From: Zelonia costaricensis
Taxonomy: Eukaryota; Euglenozoa; Kinetoplastea; Trypanosomatida; Trypanosomatidae
Assembly (NCBI GenBank): GCA_030849075.1
Contig: JASAOO010003306.1
Location: 1 to 38,816 of the forward strand
Length of the DNA stretch: 38,816 bases
Reading direction: 5' to 3'
Below are positions 36,101-38,816 of the stretch, piece after piece. The translations under genes were made by a program, and so were the position numbers. The notes below the pieces were generated by a model, which was given only the letters and a program-made list of their open reading frames with translations, was not told the DNA's origin and did not search any database. How positions within the stretch are numbered: the first letter of the stretch is position 1; each line of letters starts with the position of its first letter.

Positions 36101-37278
36101 CGAAGTTGCGCATCGTCGACCTTAGCAACACCGACGTCTCCGACCTTTCGCCGCTTGCGGCGAGCGCGACGACGCTGGAGGAGCTGCACGCGTACAAGTG
36201 TGGCAGCGTCAAGAGCATCGCTGTGCTTTCGGCTGCTGCACAGCTGCGTCTTGTGAACGTCGGCGGCTCTAGTGTCACGGACCTTTCGCCTCTGTCCACG
36301 TGCGCACCGGCGCTCGAAGAGCTCGACGTGCGGACCTGCCGCGGTGTCAAGAGCCTCGACGCGCTTCGGCAGGCCACAAAACTGCGTTGCGTGACACTCA
36401 GCGGCACCAGCATCTCGGACCTGGCCCCCTTGGCGGCGGCGGCACCGGTGCTGGAGGAGCTGTTCCTCTGGGACTGCAGCGCGGTGAAAAGCGTGGCGGT
36501 GCTGAGCACGGCGACGAAGCTGCGCAAGCTGTACGCGAGCGGCTCCGGCTTGACAGACCTCTCCCCTCTGGCTGCCTGCGCACCGGTGCTGGAGGAGCTC
36601 CGCGTGCGTAACTGCAGAGGGGTGCGCGACATTGGCGTGCTGCTGGCGGCGGCGAAGCTCAAGGTTCTGCAGCTCTCCGACACAGGCGTGGCGGACCTCT
36701 CCCCTTTGTCTGCATGCGCGCCTGTGCTGGAGGAGCTGCACATGTGGAACTGCCGCGGTGTGCGGGACATCAGCGTCCTGCGGCTCGCTGCAAAGCTGAG
36801 TGTTGTCGACCTCTGCGTGACGTGCATCACCGACCTGTCCCCGCTGGCGGCGTCTGCGCCGCTTCTCACGAAGCTCGACGTACAGGGCTGCAGTGGGGTA
36901 AGCAACATCGCCGTTTTGTCGGCGGCTTCGAGTCTGCGCGTTGTGAACCTCAGCGACACACGCGTCGCGGATCTGGCCCCGCTGGCAGCGTGCGCGCCGG
37001 TGCTGATGAAGCTCGATGTTAAGGGCTGTCGCGGTGTCACGAGCATTGATGTCCTGAGGACGGCGACGAAGCTACGCCATCTGAACCTGAACGACACTGG
37101 AGTCGCGGACCTGTCGCCGATAGCTGCCTGCGCGCAGCTCCTCGAAGGGCTGGACGTGCACGGCTGCAACAGCTTAAAAGACCTTTCAGTGCTGCGGTCT
37201 GCGGAAAGCCTGCAGTCGCTATCGTACGACTCCCACCGGTCCATCAACCTTTCCACCGTGCCCTCTCGGTTTCAGTAG
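33145..37278 (+). CDS. RING-finger protein with long leucine-rich repeat array (ESAG8-like architecture)
   Basis: 1377 aa from the double ATG at 33145. A canonical C3HC4 RING finger occupies residues 37-75: C37-x2-C40-x11-C52-x-H54-x2-C57-x2-C60-x11-C72-x2-C75, all ligands present. A helical linker (about 80-185) follows, then irregular LRRs (about 186-446), then 20 units of 46 residues each (447-1365; the first is one residue shorter). Each unit is two leucine-rich repeats: L-E-E-L-x-x-x-x-C-x-x-V-x-D-x-x-x-L and L-R-V-L-x-L-x-x-T-x-V-x-D-L-x-P-L. No signal peptide or membrane span is seen. RING fingers usually recruit E2 enzymes, so a ubiquitin ligase using the LRR solenoid to bind substrate is likely. 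The RING-then-LRR order is that of T. brucei ESAG8 and related LRRP proteins. The number of units may differ between strains. Confidence 0.88.
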   Translation: MMGDAPLPFAVSVPEAVTAPPDKLGIDDVMVDAQFSCCVCRRPMVQAVVGSCGHRVCAACADELTQHDDLTCPLCRQRTSWEVDASAGHLVRGLIEGALRLQATERLRRRYPRLPLDALNEVVWASWDAELLEVDLRRAVQDAELREMQLPMVVCASPAELAAQPHKGAVRALCVMGPWLCDAGALLDFTSVESLTLCGCANLTTLTGLGSMPQLARLVVKQCGLVSTAGVGACVLLETLQLTDCPQLRELTLHVSQPHSRKDKELHSLPHACAALREVVVVGCPLLDAMDAVLQAPTLEVFCVTAARLSGVGALRGCASLTRVDVSGCSNVCSLAGLQDAHGLLELDVSGTGVASFEVLRACASLRVLRARGCAQLTSVAVLSAQTQLVEVDLSSTAITDASPLNSLALLEQVRLRACVGLREAPSWTACGAESRLRVLDLGETSIRSVAQWVTCPPLLEELRLDGCRVSDIRVLLAAPRLQRLHLSGTDVANITPLTVCAPCLEELHVSNCAKLRGIAVLESARCLTVLDARHTSVRSIAALQGCAAVLQELRLDGCAGVADLAVLQRATQLRVLHACHTGVAETSWLTACAATLEDLRLDGCAGVSDLSAFTAATRLRVLHACGTAVADLAPLQASAASLTEVRLRGCAALRDVSVLRNATALRVLDLSHTGVADIDALTGCAAALEDLRMDSCAKLRDVSALLTAQRLAVLHLRDTAVSHLAAVARCASTLTELQLSGCRQLRDVTGLSAATHLRVLDLSGTAVSDLLALRRCAAVLEVLRLRECRAVSDVSVLRTAVHLRCVHLAGTGVSDIAPLAACTGVLQELNVDGCARLQDLSPVRDCRALRRVSLANTPVTNIAPLATSAPVLERLSVKGCTRLDDLSVLRDAMCLRVLDVSSTGVQDFSDIDACAPVLEELRAKGCNDVTSITALTTAAKLRILDLSKSGVADLSPLAACARVLEELSIEGCAGVKSIAALSLATKLRIVDLSNTDVSDLSPLAASATTLEELHAYKCGSVKSIAVLSAAAQLRLVNVGGSSVTDLSPLSTCAPALEELDVRTCRGVKSLDALRQATKLRCVTLSGTSISDLAPLAAAAPVLEELFLWDCSAVKSVAVLSTATKLRKLYASGSGLTDLSPLAACAPVLEELRVRNCRGVRDIGVLLAAAKLKVLQLSDTGVADLSPLSACAPVLEELHMWNCRGVRDISVLRLAAKLSVVDLCVTCITDLSPLAASAPLLTKLDVQGCSGVSNIAVLSAASSLRVVNLSDTRVADLAPLAACAPVLMKLDVKGCRGVTSIDVLRTATKLRHLNLNDTGVADLSPIAACAQLLEGLDVHGCNSLKDLSVLRSAESLQSLSYDSHRSINLSTVPSRFQ
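34483..37239 (+). repeat. 20 tandem 138-bp (46-aa) LRR units
   Basis: Reading the protein from Ile447 gives 20 consecutive units with no gap, each 46 residues except the first (45). Consensus features are T-x-V-x-D-L-x-P-L-x-x-C-A at the start and L-E-E-L then C-x-x-V in the middle. Units from the tenth onward are closest to each other and often repeat the A-P-V-L-E-E-L block exactly. Confidence 0.95.
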
Positions 37279-38423
37279 AGCGATTGTCGACACTGTAGTG
37301 AGTGCGGCAGTGGGCGGCGCCGTCGGTGTACCGTCGCTGGCTCTTTTTGCGGCATTCCACGCTCGCCATCCAAGCTCCACCACATCTCATCGGGAATTGT
37401 GCGTGGCCGCAAACAGTGCGGCTGCTGCTTTTTTTTTTTTTTTAGCTCTCTGATTTGTGCGTGCGCCTCCGCGTACAACGAGGCCTGAGTCTGTTTCCTC
37501 CCTTTGTTCTCTAATCGCCGCTCCCTTGGTGCGGTTCGCATCTTGCCAGAACCTCGTCTCCCTCTTTCGCCCGAGAGTTCGACAAGGCAGCGCGGAACGC
37601 TGCGCAATGCCGATGCGTGCATCGGGTCTTATTCGCCAACGTGTGTGCTTGTGTCCGGTGAGAACTGCCGTGTTACGGCGTCCGCCGAAAGTTCTTTGCC
37701 TTCCTATCTATGCTTGTGTAGCTTCTTCTCTTGAACGCATTCTGACCGTCGTCTCTACGCACGCACACCGGCACGTCTTGGAGCACCCCCGTGTGTGCTT
37801 CAGGAGGTGCAGCACAGAAGCAGGGCTTCCGTCGTGCTGGTGCCGTATGCGTCGAGTGTATCAGTACATGCACAGTGAGTTCTTTTTTTTTTTTTTCAGT
37901 TGCACTCTGTTCCAACGCTGTTTTCTGTTGTTCTTTCATAAGAATCAAAATCGCCCAAGGGAATCCGCGTCGTCGCACGATGTATGCCAGGATGAAGGCT
38001 TCCTATCCTGGCTTCTTTATCACCCCCCCTCCCCCCTCCCAATCCGCCTTTGCAAATGCACAATGTCAGCATCCGCCGCAACTCTTCCGCGCCTCCCCTT
38101 CCGTGTCACCACAGACAAACTGGCGCTTCTTCACTACACCCACGCGCCGCCGCTCCTTCATTGCCTCACCCGCAGTCGCAGGTGTAACTTCACCACTCAG
38201 TACCACCGCCCCACGAGGTGGGGAGTGGGGCACCTGTCTTTTCCCACACACGCAACGCCGACCCCAGCCTCCCCCCTGTGGTGCCAACGGTACTCCTGCG
38301 GATGTGGTTCTGTCTGTGTGGACTGCACCGAAGGGAAGATCACCGGAGCTTCATACCCAGAAAAGGGAACGCACCTCGACCCGTGTCATGCGTCGCCTTC
38401 ACGGATTCGAAGCGGTATAGTAA
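37279..38423. other. Region after the RING-LRR gene, no gene recognised
   Basis: It contains a run of 15 T followed by AG (37429-37445), a second run of 14 T ending in CAG (37883-37899) and a C/T tract at about 38023-38041. Third-position bias is absent in the long open frame running through here (37457-38770), so I treat it as chance. The stop pair TAG-TAA at 38418-38423 closes one frame just before the right-edge open frame. Confidence 0.6.
37883..37899 (+). promoter_or_regulatory. T14-CAG, spliced-leader acceptor-like site
   Basis: A run of 14 T directly followed by CAG (AG 37898-37899) is a textbook trypanosomatid acceptor, yet no recognised gene follows inside the window. It may serve a gene beginning near or beyond the right edge. 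Confidence 0.45.
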
Positions 38424-38816
38424 CCACGTGGCCCCTGCGCGGCAGTCGCAGACAGGGGCTTCCCACTGCGCGGAGTCTGGAGCGGCGGCAACTTGAGCGA
38501 CGGGCCCTGTGTCACGTGTCTCGGACATGGCACACGCTTACCGCTCCCGTACTCCTTGCTACGGCCCTCGCCTGGAATGAGAACGCTACGCTGGCGGGCG
38601 GAGCCCGCGGATGTCAACGCGTTCACTGCAAGACTCGTTGGCACCCTGTCACCGCCGGGCTGGACCCGGCGAGCCCACGGTGGCACGCGGCTGCCGGTCT
38701 CACGGAGGCAGAAGCGCACGGGCGACACTTGCCTGCGGACCGACGCGTCGGGCGGCACGCTTCCTGCTGAGTGGGTCGCCGTGGAAAAGCTGCTGGGCCT
38801 TGAAGACAGCCTGAAC
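38424..38816 (+). CDS. Unidentified coding-like open frame, incomplete at right edge
   Basis: This frame is open from just after TAA (38421-38423) to the end of the window, 131 codons without a stop; the first ATG is at 38577, giving at least 80 codons. From 38577 on, third positions are mostly G or C, as in the real genes here. The product starts M-R-T-L-R-W-R-A-E-P-A-D-V and contains R-T-D-A-S-G-G-T-L and a W-V-A-V-E-K-L-L-G-L-E-D helix. I do not recognise a family. T-D-A-S-G occurs in RNase H domains of retroelements, including those with tyrosine recombinases known in trypanosomatids (VIPER, TATE), but this alone is weak. It could be the start of an ordinary gene, a fragment of a mobile element, or chance. 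Confidence 0.35.

Noticed and set aside
34483..37239. Regular repeats considered as a CRISPR array or satellite
   Set aside because: The units are in-frame coding LRRs with no conserved repeat plus unique spacer pattern.
35625..37256. 543-codon minus-strand frame opposite the LRR array
   Set aside because: Its periodicity comes from the 138-bp repeat on the sense strand; composition is Ser/Arg/Thr-rich with no recognisable domain.
37457..38770. 437-codon plus-strand frame after the RING-LRR gene
   Set aside because: It runs through poly-T and poly-C tracts, has no third-position bias and no domain; chance in a stop-poor sequence.
37279..38816. Right end considered as subtelomere
   Set aside because: No TTAGGG/CCCTAA repeats or other telomere-associated sequence is visible; a position near a chromosome end cannot be claimed.

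Overview
This is nuclear DNA of a trypanosomatid, most likely of the Leishmania/Crithidia/Leptomonas group (Leishmaniinae). The evidence is: GC-rich DNA with strong G/C preference at third codon positions, thirteen long intron-free genes all on the + strand, gaps of 0.4-1.5 kb full of simple repeats, and a pyrimidine tract followed by AG upstream of most starts. That is the arrangement of a polycistronic unit whose messages are cut apart by spliced-leader trans-splicing and polyadenylation. I see no bacterial features, telomeric repeat, spliced-leader gene, rRNA or tRNA.

Layout, left to right: a DUF726/TMCO4-type membrane hydrolase with extra beta-rich modules, open at the left edge (3-4577); a polynucleotide-kinase 3'-phosphatase-like protein that seems to have lost its catalytic Asp (5112-6473); an ER GH31 alpha-glucosidase, probably glucosidase II alpha (7367-9865); the NDUFA9-type subunit of complex I (10887-12326); a multi-zinc-finger protein with an internal duplication (13386-15500); a small single-span membrane protein (16262-16735); a large helical protein that may be a SPO22/ZIP4/TEX11 homologue (17807-20689); a Spinster-type MFS transporter (21554-23176); an RRM-like protein (23778-24809); diphosphomevalonate decarboxylase (25406-26557); a possible small basic protein (26967-27275); a coiled-coil protein (27575-28354); a mitochondrial PPR protein (28754-31759); and a RING-finger protein with 20 near-perfect 46-residue leucine-rich units (33145-37278). 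A coding-like open frame of unknown identity runs off the right edge (from about 38424).

The genes do not form one pathway, as expected for a trypanosomatid cluster in which order says little about function. Three or four products look mitochondrial (NDUFA9, PPR, possibly the small membrane protein), one acts in ER glycoprotein processing and one in sterol/isoprenoid synthesis. No convincing new multi-gene system is visible. The items most worth following are the RING plus 46-residue LRR array, the modular insertion in the DUF726 hydrolase, the inactive-looking phosphatase, the putative meiotic ZIP4 homologue, the unidentified right-edge frame, and a consistent strand bias of TG, CA and C tracts around the genes.
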